A stretch of 64,000 bases of DNA, from the NCBI RefSeq assembly GCF_023022965.1, contig NZ_CP095462.1, positions 3,204,001 to 3,268,000 of the forward strand, read 5' to 3'. The position numbers and the translations under genes were made by a program. This document shows, one piece after another, positions 18,260-28,402 of the stretch. Each line of letters starts with the position of its first letter. The stretch's first letter is position 1. The stretch is from Ectobacillus sp. JY-23 (GTDB lineage Bacteria > Bacillota > Bacilli > Bacillales > Bacillaceae_G). The notes under the pieces are model-generated. The model did no database searches, had not been told where the DNA came from, and worked only from the letters and a program-made list of their open reading frames with translations.

Positions 18260-19675
18260 GTGAAAGCGGAAGATTATAAAGCACTGGAATATGCAATTGA
18301 TGAAATTACAGAAATTGCAGAAGGGTTTGGCTTGGACTTTTATCCTATGCGCTATGAAATTTGCCCTGCCGATATTATTTATACATTCGGCGCCTACGGC
18401 ATGCCAACACGCTTTTCACATTGGAGCTTTGGTAAGCAATTTCATAAAATGAAGCTGCATTATGATTTAGGATTAAGTAAAATTTACGAACTTGTAATTA
18501 ATTCAAATCCGTGCTACGCCTTTTTATTGGAAACAAACTCGCTCATTCAAAACAAACTTATCGTCGCACACGTGTTAGCGCACTGTGATTTCTTTAAAAA
18601 TAATGTGCGTTTTAGTAACACAAAGCGCGATATGGTTGAGAGTATGGCAGCAACAGCCGACCGCGTCAAGCATTATGAGCATGAACACGGCAAGCAGGAA
18701 GTGGAAAAATTTTTAGACGCAGTGCTTGCGATCCAAGAGCACATCGATCCGTCACTCATGCGTTCTAAGCTTGCTTGGACTCTTGAAGAGCTTGAAGAAG
18801 AGGAAGAAACAAAATCCTCAAGCCCATATGACGATTTATGGGACTTAGATCAGCGCAATAAAAAGAGAGATGAACCGAAAGTAAAACGAAAAAAGAAATT
18901 CCCACCGCAGCCTGAAAAGGATATCTTGCTCTTTATTGAACAATATGCACGAGACTTGGAGGACTGGCAGCGTGATATTCTCACAATGATGCGTGAGGAA
19001 ATGCTGTATTTCTGGCCGCAGCTGGAGACAAAAATCATGAACGAAGGCTGGGCGAGCTACTGGCATCAGCGCATTATCCGCGAAATGGATTTAACCTCAG
19101 ATGAAGCAGTCGAATTCGCAAAGTTAAACGCAGGTGTTGTTCAGCCATCGAAAACAAGTATCAATCCGTACTATTTGGGATTGAAAATCTTTGAGGATAT
19201 CGAAGAACGCTACAACAACCCAAGCGAGAAAATGAAGAAGGATGGAGTCAAACCAGGTTCAGGACGTGAACGGATGTTTGAGGCCAGGGAGATTGAATCT
19301 GACATTTCATTTCTGCGCAACTACCTCAACAAAGACCTTGTCATGCGTGAAGATATGTATCTCTTCCAGAAGCAAGGTAAGGATTATAAAATCGTTGATA
19401 AGTCGTGGGAGCATGTGCGCGATCAGCTCGTGAGCATGCGTGTAAACGGCGGATTTCCATACATTACTGTGAATGACGGCGATTATTTGAAAAATGGCGA
19501 GCTGTATTTGAAGCATTGGTTTGAGGGGATTGAACTGGATGTGAAGTATTTGGAGAAGGTCATTCCGTATGTGCAGCAGCTGTGGGGGCGTACGGTGCAT
19601 ATGGAGACGACGATTGAGAATAAGTCGGTGCTGTTTACGTTTGATGGGAAGATGTCGCATCGGAAGTATTTGTAG
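18260..19675 (+). CDS. spoVR: SpoVR family protein
   Basis: A 471-residue cytosolic protein of the SpoVR family, linked in B. subtilis to spore cortex formation. It has the N-terminal [27 protein letters not shown] block, FGMPTRF-like [27 protein letters not shown], and the C-terminal [19 protein letters not shown] region. The start is GTG 18260 after AAAGGGGGGAA. The 3' half is repeated in a decayed form 1.8 kb downstream, so this intact copy is the functional gene. Confidence 0.93.
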   Translation: MKAEDYKALEYAIDEITEIAEGFGLDFYPMRYEICPADIIYTFGAYGMPTRFSHWSFGKQFHKMKLHYDLGLSKIYELVINSNPCYAFLLETNSLIQNKLIVAHVLAHCDFFKNNVRFSNTKRDMVESMAATADRVKHYEHEHGKQEVEKFLDAVLAIQEHIDPSLMRSKLAWTLEELEEEEETKSSSPYDDLWDLDQRNKKRDEPKVKRKKKFPPQPEKDILLFIEQYARDLEDWQRDILTMMREEMLYFWPQLETKIMNEGWASYWHQRIIREMDLTSDEAVEFAKLNAGVVQPSKTSINPYYLGLKIFEDIEERYNNPSEKMKKDGVKPGSGRERMFEAREIESDISFLRNYLNKDLVMREDMYLFQKQGKDYKIVDKSWEHVRDQLVSMRVNGGFPYITVNDGDYLKNGELYLKHWFEGIELDVKYLEKVIPYVQQLWGRTVHMETTIENKSVLFTFDGKMSHRKYL

Positions 19676-19681
19676 GAGGGG

Positions 19682-19709
19682 GCTGCCAAGGGGACTTGGC
19701 AGCTTTTGT
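19682..19709 (+). terminator. Terminator of spoVR
   Basis: GCTGCCAAG and CTTGGCAGC with a GGGA loop are followed by TTTTG. Confidence 0.85.
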
Positions 19710-19800
19710 TTTGGGGTTTTTATACAAAAGTGATATAAAACTACTGTACAATACAAGTTGTGTACATACAAATAATGGATACGAAAAAGGGGAGAAACGA

Positions 19801-20076
19801 GTGCGTATTCAAATTACACCAAAGCGGGTAGAGGCAACTGCGGACATGATTGTAAAAGCAAAGAATGAATAGCAAGCAATTACGAATAGATTGCAAACCT
19901 CTATTTTTCATTTACAGACAGCATGGATGGGGACAACACAACAAGCGTTCTTTTCGGACTTCTTTCAAGCAAAGCGAATAATGCATGACTGTGTTAAAAA
20001 CTTAAATGAAGTAGAATGGGAATTGAGGCAAATTGCCAAGAAATTTCGTGAAGCAGATGGAAAAAGCATTTGGTGA
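19801..20076 (+). pseudogene. WXG100-like secretion domain of a polymorphic toxin, broken
   Basis: GTG 19801 (after AAGGGGAG) opens VRIQITPKRVEATADMIV, a typical WXG100/ESAT-6-like first helix. An amber TAG at 19870 interrupts it. The same frame then continues with two-helix content including the W-x-G turn (AWMGTTQQAFF) and KKFREADG. It is followed by TGA at 20074. The downstream frame is offset by one base. Removing one A from the A5 run near 20062-20066 would join it to the following toxin frame (FREADGKAFGEYNSLEKIW). I therefore read this as the N-terminal, type VII-secretion part of one longer toxin gene with two lesions. Confidence 0.7.
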
Positions 20077-20995
20077 GTATAATTCGCTCGAAAAGATATG
20101 GGACGGTATCTGGAAAGGTTCTGGAAAAGTAGTAGGAGACGCTATTGAAGGGATAAAAAGTGAACTTCACGAGGCAAAGGATTTTCTAGAAAATCCTTTG
20201 GGAACATGGAATAATGCAAACCAAACTTTACATGATACCGTTGAAGATCCAATAGGAACGCTTGAGAATATGGCGGATTATTCTGTCGAAAAGTTAAAAG
20301 CAGTATGGAATGTTTTATCTGATTCATACATACGGGATGTTATATATGGGGATCTAGAAAGCCGTTCTGCATGGGTTACATATGATTTAACTACTTTGGG
20401 AACGGCATTGATTGGAACAAAAGGTGCAGGTATGATCCAGAATGGAATAAGTATGGCAGAAAAATTTCCACTTTCGTTACCCGAAATCAACAATAATTGT
20501 ATGCAACCCGCCTATAAGGGAGGTTCCTATCTTCAAAGTGAAGCAAAGGATACAGATTTATGGACTCAACATGATGCAAATGATGAAGGAATAAGTCATA
20601 ATGAGTCCATAAATATTGGGAACCAAGCGACAGAGAATCATTTTGTTTTTAGCATGAATGCTGATGAGGTGAAAGAAACTCTCACGAATATGATAAAAAA
20701 TGGTGAAATTCATATCAATGATTTAAAAACAATGATACCTGAAGGGGTTAAAAACAGTTTCATTCCATCTGATACAATAGCAGAAGGATTTAAATATAAA
20801 ATTGAAATTAGTGAGTCAAAGTTAGAAGTGAAAGGACATTCAATAGATTTAGAAGCAGCGGCTAAGTTTCCAGATTCTAACTCAGGTAATGGGTGGACTG
20901 GACAAATAAAAATAGGCAGAAAGTTATTAGGTGCGGATGGACAGTTTTATAGAAAACCAAATAATTTAACACATATATCAATAAACATGGAGTGA
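20033..20995 (+). CDS. Toxin C-terminal portion, polymorphic-toxin type 30-like
   Basis: An open frame of 320 codons from TTG 20033 (an in-frame ATG lies at 20057). It has a linker rich in Gly and Asp (EYNSLEKIWDGIWKGSGK), a middle pre-toxin-like region, and a C-terminal domain with ITFxP-like PEGVKNSFIPSDTIAEGFKYK, KGHSIDL, SNSGNGWTGQIKIG and a terminal LTHISINME. The last block resembles the Ntox30/type 30 toxin family by eye. No good ribosome binding site precedes it, so it probably was the C-terminal part of the WXG fusion and may now be poorly translated. The toxin domain itself shows no stop codon. The gene ends 5 bases before the next ATG. Confidence 0.6.
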   Translation: MPRNFVKQMEKAFGEYNSLEKIWDGIWKGSGKVVGDAIEGIKSELHEAKDFLENPLGTWNNANQTLHDTVEDPIGTLENMADYSVEKLKAVWNVLSDSYIRDVIYGDLESRSAWVTYDLTTLGTALIGTKGAGMIQNGISMAEKFPLSLPEINNNCMQPAYKGGSYLQSEAKDTDLWTQHDANDEGISHNESINIGNQATENHFVFSMNADEVKETLTNMIKNGEIHINDLKTMIPEGVKNSFIPSDTIAEGFKYKIEISESKLEVKGHSIDLEAAAKFPDSNSGNGWTGQIKIGRKLLGADGQFYRKPNNLTHISINME

Positions 20996-21000
20996 TTGCT

Positions 21001-21408
21001 ATGTTAGATAAGTTGAGTCAATTGCCTGATAAGGTATCGGCAGAGGAATTAAAAGAGCTCTTTAACTCTTTCTTAGATTACATAGAGAAGGAAGAACAAC
21101 AAGATGCAATGGGAATTTCTGAGGTTTTATTGGAATTAGCTGATAAGCAATGGCATACTTACAAAATTTTAGATGAAGTAACTAAGAACAGAATTGAGAA
21201 ATGGATTTTTCAAAATTGGAATACAAGTTCTGCTGATTTAGTAGATGTCATCCTTTCAATAATTGGCTATTTAGGACTTGAAGAGAATTACAAAATGGTT
21301 AAACAAGAATTGGATAAGTCTATACAACCTGAGGTTCGTAAAATGATAATGGATGCCATAGAGGAATACGGTGAGAGTGTATCTGACCCATACTCAGGAA
21401 TGAAATAA
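21001..21408 (+). CDS. Candidate immunity protein for the adjacent toxin
   Basis: A 135-residue acidic, all-helical cytosolic protein (MLDKLSQLPDKVSAEELKEL onward) with no signal peptide. It has no family I can name. Its position directly after a polymorphic-toxin C-terminus, 5 bases from the toxin stop, together with its size and acidity, fit a cognate immunity protein. The start is ATG 21001 with GGAGTG before it. The frame is intact although the toxin gene is broken, as expected if immunity is still useful against relatives. Confidence 0.55.
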   Translation: MLDKLSQLPDKVSAEELKELFNSFLDYIEKEEQQDAMGISEVLLELADKQWHTYKILDEVTKNRIEKWIFQNWNTSSADLVDVILSIIGYLGLEENYKMVKQELDKSIQPEVRKMIMDAIEEYGESVSDPYSGMK

Positions 21409-21473
21409 CATTTATCAACAGGGCTAGCGTTATGATATAGGTAAGAAGGTTTAGAAAAAGCACCTTTGCGGAA

Positions 21474-21999
21474 CGAAGATGGGGCGAGCTACTGACATCA
21501 GCGCATTATCCGTGAAATGGATTTGACATCCGATGAAGCAATTGAATTTGCTAAACTCAACGCAGGTGTTGTCCAGCCAGGTTCAGGACGTGAACGGATG
21601 TTTGAAGCGCGTGAAATTGACTCGGATATCTCCTTTTTGCTGAACAAAGACCTTGTTATGCGTGAGGATGTGTATCTGTTCCAAAAACAGGGTAAGGATT
21701 ATAAAATTGTGGATAAATCATGGGAAAAAGTGCGCGATCAGCTCGTAAGCATGCTTGTAAATGGCGGCTTTCCATACATCACTGTCAATGACGGCGATTA
21801 TTTGAAAAACGGCGAGCTGTATTTAAAGCATTGGTTTGAGGGAATTGAGCTTGACGTGAAGTATTTGGAGAAGGTCATTCCGTATATGCAGCAGCTGTGG
21901 GGGCGTACGGTGCATATGGAGACAGTGATTGAGAATAAATCGGTGCTGTTTACGTTTGACGGGAAGATGTCGCATCGGAAGTATTTGTATAGCTGCTGA
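21474..21999 (+). pseudogene. Decayed second copy of the spoVR 3' end
   Basis: This stretch matches the 3' part of spoVR from about 19035 to the stop. A TGG-to-TGA change near the 5' end (WASYW becomes WASY-stop), an in-frame loss of 36 residues (after NAGVVQP) and an in-frame loss of 3 residues (FLRNYLN becomes FLLN) are visible. Many synonymous differences show that it is a diverged copy, not a recent tandem duplication. It lacks the N-terminal two thirds. Its longest internal open frame starts near 21517. Confidence 0.88.
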
Positions 22000-22019
22000 G
22001 GATTCAGCAGCTTTTTTGT
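21991..22019 (+). terminator. Terminator after the spoVR fragment
   Basis: AGCTGCTGA and TCAGCAGCT with a GGAT loop are followed by TTTTTT. It occupies the same place as the terminator after the intact spoVR. Confidence 0.85.
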
Positions 22020-22190
22020 TAGGAACTTTAACTATCGTGTAACGCATATATGGATTGTTTTATAAAATACTTTCTTTGAGAGAGTAGTTTGTATGACTAA
22101 CTTTTCATATTGATAACTTATGTAAATCTTATATATATGAATATACAAAATTTTGAAGGGTATCCAGCGTTCTACTTGAGATGCTTAAGA

Positions 22191-22832
22191 TTATTTATTG
22201 AACTTCTCCGGAAACTGCTTCACAACTCCTGCAGAGATAGTATCTGCCATTAAGATTATATGTGAGACCCCTTCATCAATCGCAATAATTCTTGCCTTCC
22301 AATCTTTTGCTAAGCTTGCAGATAGGTCATTTGTTACCAACTTTAGATGCATATACAGCAATTTTTTTAGATTTTCATTTTTCAAGTAAGGATTGGTACC
22401 GCTAAGGAACGCCGCTATATCATCAGCATTTCTATACCACTCTTTGCTTAGCTGATTCACCAAGGGTTTCTTTCCTGTTTTAGCCGCATCTACAATCTTG
22501 CCGGCAATAACAATGTGTTCCTTAAGCAAATTGGTCAGTTTGTTTCCAGCGTTCTCCCCGTATACAGGTTTTATAGCATTACCAATATCCTCTTGATTTT
22601 TCAGTAGCCTTGTTAACACCTGCTTTTGGTCTTCTGCTTCTGCTGTTGCACTTGTAATATAATTACTTGTCCATAATACATGATCAATCCAAAGTCTCCT
22701 GAATTCATTTTTGAATCTTACCTCAGATTGGCTAATAGAATGCTCTTGTGTTTCAGCGAAGGCACTAATTGACCCGGCCAGCACGTTTAGTGGAAATAAC
22801 AAAATAATCCCTATTAATAATAGTTTCTTCAT
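22191..22832 (-). CDS. Exported helical protein of unknown function
   Basis: A 213-residue protein with a clear signal peptide (KKLLLIGIILLFPLNVLAGSISAFA) and no lipobox. The mature part is helical: FKNEFRRLWIDHVLWTSNYI, LLKNQEDIGNAIKPVYGENAGNKLTNLLKEHI and KEWYRNADDIAAFLSGTNPYL. These blocks recur in a Bacillaceae/Clostridium family of secreted proteins of unknown role. I do not recognise a catalytic motif. It stands alone between the spoVR fragment and the subtilase gene. Confidence 0.7.
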   Translation of the reverse strand: MKKLLLIGIILLFPLNVLAGSISAFAETQEHSISQSEVRFKNEFRRLWIDHVLWTSNYITSATAEAEDQKQVLTRLLKNQEDIGNAIKPVYGENAGNKLTNLLKEHIVIAGKIVDAAKTGKKPLVNQLSKEWYRNADDIAAFLSGTNPYLKNENLKKLLYMHLKLVTNDLSASLAKDWKARIIAIDEGVSHIILMADTISAGVVKQFPEKFNK

Positions 22833-23248
22833 AAATGGCTCCTTTCAAATTAAACAAATATCGCTCTTATTATTTGTATATGGGATTTGTTTATTCTCTA
22901 AATGTTACTTTCTAATGTTCATTAATATTAACTTAATTCTCGAGTACCATAATGTATCAATAGTACGTAACTAGCTTCTTGTATGTTTTGAGTTGAAAAG
23001 TTTTTAATTCACTATAGAATAAAAGCAAAGCTCGAATGGTGGAATAAAAACCACAATTTGAATTGGATTTGTCTGATAACAACTAATAATTGAAGAGAAA
23101 TGCAATTGTTGTCGTGATACATAATTGGATCAAAGTATTCATAATATGAAATTTGTGTGTGTAATCAATGAACTTATTTTTGCATTGATTACTTACATCT
23201 CGCTATATTAACTAACATATTTATTATAGTATTTTAGCTCCACGCAAA
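22833..23248. other. AT-rich gene-free stretch
   Basis: About 490 bases (to 23326) separate two minus-strand genes. I see only the hairpin at 23249 and AT-rich sequence. No open frame with a ribosome binding site was found. Confidence 0.5.
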
Positions 23249-23275
23249 AGGCTCCACGACTAGTGGAGCCTTTTT
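23249..23275. terminator. Terminator of the subtilase gene
   Basis: AAAAGGCTCCAC and GTGGAGCCTTTTT flank a 5-base loop, and the T runs allow use in both directions. A related GGCTCCAC/GTGGAGCC hairpin recurs at 38267-38307 beside the second dockerin remnant. Confidence 0.8.
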
Positions 23276-23326
23276 GGATAGGCTGGTAGAACTTCACGAT
23301 ATCCGATAGTGACGTTTTCGAATAAA

Positions 23327-26300
23327 TTATTTTATGCTTTCCAATTCTTTTTTAATTGTTTCTAATGTTTTATTTTTATATTTTGCTTTTGGTTTTGGGG
23401 CATTAGAAAGGGTTGGATTTTGTAACGTATAATTTTTCTCAATAAATACAAAGTCATTCATATCAACCGTGCCATCAAAATTGATATCCGCCTCTCGATG
23501 ATTGGTTCCCCAGTATGTTTGCATATATACTGCATCCATGATATCAATGACTTGATCTCCATTGACGTCTCCCGCTATCATCACTGAATTACCTTTGATA
23601 TCATTTTGGCCGCGGATCACATTACCTACTTGTTTAAATACTGTGAATGGTCTGGTGTATTTAAAATGTCCCGGCACATGCATGTGGTACATAAATTCCT
23701 TATTCGTTACAGGCAATTGGATGAATAATCTTGGATACAAGCCTGCTCCATTATTGTACAATGCAAAATTTCCATCATATTTATTGTTAAAAATATCGGT
23801 AGCATATCCGGTTGCCCCTACTTTTTTATAATCGGATGTATACGGGACTCCTTCGGCAAGAGCTGGGATTCCTACGTATGAAAATGCTGGATTAACATAG
23901 GATTCAACAGATACGCTAGGAATAGAAACTTCTTCCTTTTTTATATTCGTATAATAAGAAGTAAGATTTTGTAATTCCAGCACACTCTCATAATATTGTT
24001 CATTCTTTATTTTTACTTTTACATCTGCAATTGGAGTTGTACCTGTAATGCCATTCGGGTCATCTACAGCTACATGAATCGTATGTTTTTTTGATGCCCC
24101 ATTATTTTCCACTTCTTTATGTTCCAATTGCACACTGGCTTTCTTCTGTAATTCCGGATGGACAGTTATACTTTCTATTTCGAAGTAGTCGCTTAAATAA
24201 TCAAAAGTGAATGTTTGATCATGTAATGCATTAGCGTTATTCATTTTTAATGTATAAGTGACTGTTTCACCCATTGTCGGATGAATTTTATCAGGGGTTG
24301 CATCTACATATTGCGTGCCTTTCTTTACAAAATATGTTGCATGTGCCTTCGGATAATCTACCGCGCTTGATATACCAACTCCAAAGAAACGAACTGGGAG
24401 AATCGGAATGGTAGCATCGATTGGCATATTGGCTGTGAATGTTCCATCTGAATTAAGAGGAACATTTCCATTTGGTGCATAGTTAGAATTGTTAACGTAT
24501 TGCGTGGGTTGTGGAACGGCTTTATTGTAATAAAACACAACTTTATTTGAAGCTTGGTCCATATTGAAGCCGTAGCTCTTTATCGCATCAATATTGTTTT
24601 CATAGATTGAACCAGAAACCAGAACCGATTTTTGCCCTTCTTCATACTCATATACCCCGTGTGGAAGTGAGGTGATTTTGAATTCCGGCGCCGAATGATC
24701 TACAAATATATATGTGTCTGCAGAAAATGTGTTTCCTTGATCGTCTGTGGCGATCGCCCTTAATTTATAGTTTCCGTGTTTAGTTAACTCTGAGGCATCA
24801 GCGAATTGAGATGCCAAGTATTCAGGGGTAGCAGAAAATGGTTTATTTTGATCCCCCTTGAAGGGAGTATAAAACCCTACATTTAACACGAGTTTATTTT
24901 CATTTGGAATGACAGATCGACCATCTACAACCCCGGCATGTCCCACAATTTTGTTTGTTTCAGGATCCAAATATAAAAAATCGATTCGTTTTATATGTCC
25001 TTTCACTTGGTAATTCATGATAAAAGCATTATTTATAAATGGATTTACATCTGAATAGGAAACTGGAGCAAAAGCGCGACTGGATACAATTTCGAAATTC
25101 TCGAATTTGTTTTCTTCATAAGTTACGCCAAACGGTACTTGGTACGTTTCAGATGGATTGTTTTTGTTTGTATAGATCACGTATCCTTCATAGGTGCCTT
25201 TTTCTGCTGTTTTTGGAATGAAAAGAGAAATGGGTACTTTTCTGCTGCTATTTCCTTTTATGATAATAGAATCACTGTATAGAACCTTAACGCCGTTTTG
25301 TGCTGCATCCTTTGATTCCCGCAATCCCGTTTGGAATTGTACTTTCACATCAAAGATTTTATCTTTTTTGCCATTGTTGCTAAGTGTTACGGAGCGCGTA
25401 TCCTTAATATCTTTACCTGTGTAAACAAGTCGCCCGAAGCCGAGAGCACCTGTATCTTCGTTGATGATTGTTGCTTCTCCGTTTTCAATCATAGGCGTTT
25501 TGTCATTTATCGAGATTTCCATATTGGAATGAATAGCTTCATAAGGATCTACACGTCCCGCACCCTGTTCAAATACGCTATATGGCTTGCTTAACGGATC
25601 TGCTGTATTCATTAGAATGGTTTTGATTTCAGATGGCTGCAATTTAGGGTTTGCTTCAAGCAGAAGCGCAGAAATACCGGAAATAACCGGAGCTGCCATA
25701 GATGTACCAGACAAACGTTTATACGCATAGTCGTAATTGTCACCTTTATCACCGTTCACGACATCAGACGGAACGGTAGACAACATAGCGACCCCAGGTG
25801 CCGTCACTTCCGGCTTTATGTCATAGCTTGAGCGAGATGGTCCACGGGAGCTAAATGTCGCCAATGTATCGCCTTGTGTTTTTACTTCTGCCATTTCACC
25901 AAATGTAAAGTTGATTTGACCAGCTTCCACCTTTTCTTTCAATGCCAATCCATCTGCGTTGCTTAAGGAAAATGTTGGAATGTAAGTTTGGCCTTCAGCC
26001 AAATAAGCGGGAATATGTCCTTCAGCTGCATTGTCATTAAATAAAAGCACCGCTGCAGCGCCCTTTTCTTTTGCTGTTTTGATTTTATCAGCAAGTGCGA
26101 TGTTCTTCCCGCGGCTAATCAGAGCGATTTTACCTTTTACATCTTTTCCTGTAAAGTCGGCTGTAGCACCCATTCCTGCATATACAAGCGGAAGAGTCGT
26201 ACCTTTTAGTGTTTTAATATCGTCTCCAAATCCAAGTGCCAATAGACGTAAGTCTACGGACAATGTATCCAATGATCCTTTTGAGCTTAGTGCTGTCATA

Positions 26301-27577
26301 GGCACGTCGCTTGCCCCTACTGTGAGGGCCAATGCTGCAGCACCTGGTCTGCCCAGTGTATACATTCTATCTCCGCTATTTCCCGCGGATACAACTGCTG
26401 TAACCCCATGCAGTACCGCATTGTTAACAGCTATGCTTAACGGATCCATGGAATCATTTATAGCTGCTCCCAACGACATGTTGATAAGATCCATGCCATC
26501 CTCTACAGCTTTATCAATAGCGGCAATAATTCCGGTAGTTGGTCCAGATCCGTATGGGCCTAGTACCCGGTAGGCATATAAATCAGCATCCGGCGCAATA
26601 CCTTTTGTTGCGTATTTACTATTATTTGTTCCTTGACCAGCAATTGTACCTGAAACGTGTGTACCATGTTCTGTATAATAGGTGGTACCATTTGAGGTTT
26701 TTTCTGGTCTTCCTGATTTTTTCCAATCCTCATATGTGGTTTCCATTGGATCGGCATCATTATCGATAAAGTCATATCCACCCTTAAAAGCTGCTTTTAA
26801 ATCTGGATGGTTATAGTCGATTCCTGTATCTAAAACTCCAATTTTAATGCCTTTTCCTGTATGTCCTTCCGCGTGGAGCTTGTCCACTTGTAAGTGAGAT
26901 CGTTCATCAGCCATACCGATACCCATGTGTTCTGCTGCAATATCATTCGCTTGTACGGGTGGCTCTACTTTTACTTCTGTATCACTATATATTGCTTTAA
27001 CTGCTTCTAATTGTAATAGTTTTTCCACTTGGTCTGCTGGAAGTTTCATAGAAACACCATTGAAAGCGGTTTTAAAAGTGCGTTTTACTTTATATGTAGC
27101 TCCCTTTTTTCCACCTTTTTCTGAAAATACTTTTGCTAAATCCTTTTTAAATGTAGCATGAGCGTTATCCACCTGTTTTTTTTCTTCTGCTTCAGATACA
27201 ATCTTTCCTTTTATCGCTGCTTCTAGGACAGCCACCTTGGACGGACGTTGCTTAAATTCAACAATAACAGAAATTTCTTCTGTGCTATTTAGGTCGATCT
27301 CCGGTGCTAGGTGCAAACCTGTCTGATTAATAGATTGTAATTTTACAAGAGCTTCTTTTTGTTCGGGAGACAGATTATTTAGTAGTTGTTCATTAGATGC
27401 AAAGCCTTGTTTAGTATCTGTAATTGAGCTTTGTACGAAATTGTTAAATAGAACGTTTGGCGTTGTCGTAGCAGCATGAACTTTAGAAGGTGCAGCAAAA
27501 TATGGAGTAGATAGACTGCTCGAAATTAATCCTACACCTAACGCAATGGTTGTAGCTTTTTTTAACTTCTTCTTCAT
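23327..27577 (-). CDS. Large secreted subtilase with PA insert and C-terminal dockerin
   Basis: A 1416-residue extracellular serine protease of the Vpr-like S8 group. Order: signal peptide (1-35), inhibitor I9 propeptide (about 100-205), catalytic domain with Asp250 in GVLDTGIDYNHPD, His304 in HGTHVSGT and Ser626 in SGTSMAAP, a protease-associated insert (about 455-560), then Fn3-like and beta-sandwich domains. A cohesin-like or invasin-like segment near 1120 (GETVTYTLKMNNA) precedes the C-terminal dockerin type I pair (AGDVNGDQVIDIMDAVYM and ADINFDGTVDMNDFVFI, about 1335-1395), whose DxNxD calcium loops are intact. B. subtilis Vpr is about 800 residues and has no dockerin. No cohesin scaffold gene is in the window. 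Confidence 0.92.
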   Translation of the reverse strand: MKKKLKKATTIALGVGLISSSLSTPYFAAPSKVHAATTTPNVLFNNFVQSSITDTKQGFASNEQLLNNLSPEQKEALVKLQSINQTGLHLAPEIDLNSTEEISVIVEFKQRPSKVAVLEAAIKGKIVSEAEEKKQVDNAHATFKKDLAKVFSEKGGKKGATYKVKRTFKTAFNGVSMKLPADQVEKLLQLEAVKAIYSDTEVKVEPPVQANDIAAEHMGIGMADERSHLQVDKLHAEGHTGKGIKIGVLDTGIDYNHPDLKAAFKGGYDFIDNDADPMETTYEDWKKSGRPEKTSNGTTYYTEHGTHVSGTIAGQGTNNSKYATKGIAPDADLYAYRVLGPYGSGPTTGIIAAIDKAVEDGMDLINMSLGAAINDSMDPLSIAVNNAVLHGVTAVVSAGNSGDRMYTLGRPGAAALALTVGASDVPMTALSSKGSLDTLSVDLRLLALGFGDDIKTLKGTTLPLVYAGMGATADFTGKDVKGKIALISRGKNIALADKIKTAKEKGAAAVLLFNDNAAEGHIPAYLAEGQTYIPTFSLSNADGLALKEKVEAGQINFTFGEMAEVKTQGDTLATFSSRGPSRSSYDIKPEVTAPGVAMLSTVPSDVVNGDKGDNYDYAYKRLSGTSMAAPVISGISALLLEANPKLQPSEIKTILMNTADPLSKPYSVFEQGAGRVDPYEAIHSNMEISINDKTPMIENGEATIINEDTGALGFGRLVYTGKDIKDTRSVTLSNNGKKDKIFDVKVQFQTGLRESKDAAQNGVKVLYSDSIIIKGNSSRKVPISLFIPKTAEKGTYEGYVIYTNKNNPSETYQVPFGVTYEENKFENFEIVSSRAFAPVSYSDVNPFINNAFIMNYQVKGHIKRIDFLYLDPETNKIVGHAGVVDGRSVIPNENKLVLNVGFYTPFKGDQNKPFSATPEYLASQFADASELTKHGNYKLRAIATDDQGNTFSADTYIFVDHSAPEFKITSLPHGVYEYEEGQKSVLVSGSIYENNIDAIKSYGFNMDQASNKVVFYYNKAVPQPTQYVNNSNYAPNGNVPLNSDGTFTANMPIDATIPILPVRFFGVGISSAVDYPKAHATYFVKKGTQYVDATPDKIHPTMGETVTYTLKMNNANALHDQTFTFDYLSDYFEIESITVHPELQKKASVQLEHKEVENNGASKKHTIHVAVDDPNGITGTTPIADVKVKIKNEQYYESVLELQNLTSYYTNIKKEEVSIPSVSVESYVNPAFSYVGIPALAEGVPYTSDYKKVGATGYATDIFNNKYDGNFALYNNGAGLYPRLFIQLPVTNKEFMYHMHVPGHFKYTRPFTVFKQVGNVIRGQNDIKGNSVMIAGDVNGDQVIDIMDAVYMQTYWGTNHREADINFDGTVDMNDFVFIEKNYTLQNPTLSNAPKPKAKYKNKTLETIKKELESIK

Positions 27578-28402
27578 CCTTGGTTTTCTCCCCTAATTAA
27601 AAGATTTTAATAAGTATGAGCAAAATTTAATAGAAAATGTAATTAGAAAACCTTTAGTAGAAAGGGTTTCACTTTTAATCTTGCTCATTTCCTATTCTTA
27701 AAAGCCGCATATATTTATATTATTTTAATTTTCTAACATTAATCAATTGGGCAAATTATAGGGTCTAAGATCTTGAAACTTGAATGTCATTTAGCAAATT
27801 TCGACACTATTCCTCATAAATATCTTTAATCATTGAGTAAAATACACCCTCTAAATTTTTAGTATTTGAACTTCATTAATCGAGTTCCAACATAATTCTC
27901 CATAAATATTTTTAAAGAATTACCCCATTTTTTATAGGTTTATCAAAAAATTTATGATTAGTAGGAATAAATGAATAATATTTTACTTGGTACAGTTATA
28001 TTTTTGTTAAAATTTTTAAAGTAGTAAGAGGAAATATGGATAGGATACACTTAGTTGGACAGAATTCCTATAGATTCAATTCATAAATGAATAAAGAAAA
28101 AGGCCTCTGACAACCCAGAGGTCTTTCGTATGTGTCTTCAGTTTCAGTTCGCAGGTATACATCTCGTTGCTGATGTGGTTCGGATTGTCTTGCACAAGCA
28201 ACTCTAACACGTGTGACTGAGTGTGCATGAATCAGGGCAGTTGTTTAGGATCCTGTTATGTATGGGGCTTTAGTTTGGTTTATGCGGGATGGTGGATGGA
28301 TATGTTAGTTGGTTTTAGTTTCTGTTCAGAAAGCGACTGGGAAGATATAGACAATTGCAATTTAATGAAACTGTCCAACTCAGTGTGGCCTATCCAACAA
28401 TA
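27578..28402. other. AT-rich region with degenerate IS-like ends
   Basis: No supported gene. A hairpin AAGGCCTCTG/CAGAGGTCTT lies near 28103-28127. The stretch AAACTGTCCAACTCAGTGTGG near 28366 resembles AAACTGTCTAGTTTGGTGTTG near 29399, which is the tail of an IS3-type remnant. This suggests that the region is old insertion-sequence debris. Confidence 0.45.

Noticed and set aside
26031-26573. 180-codon plus-strand frame inside the subtilase gene
   Set aside because: It is antisense to a well-conserved catalytic domain, lacks a ribosome binding site and looks like a codon-bias shadow.
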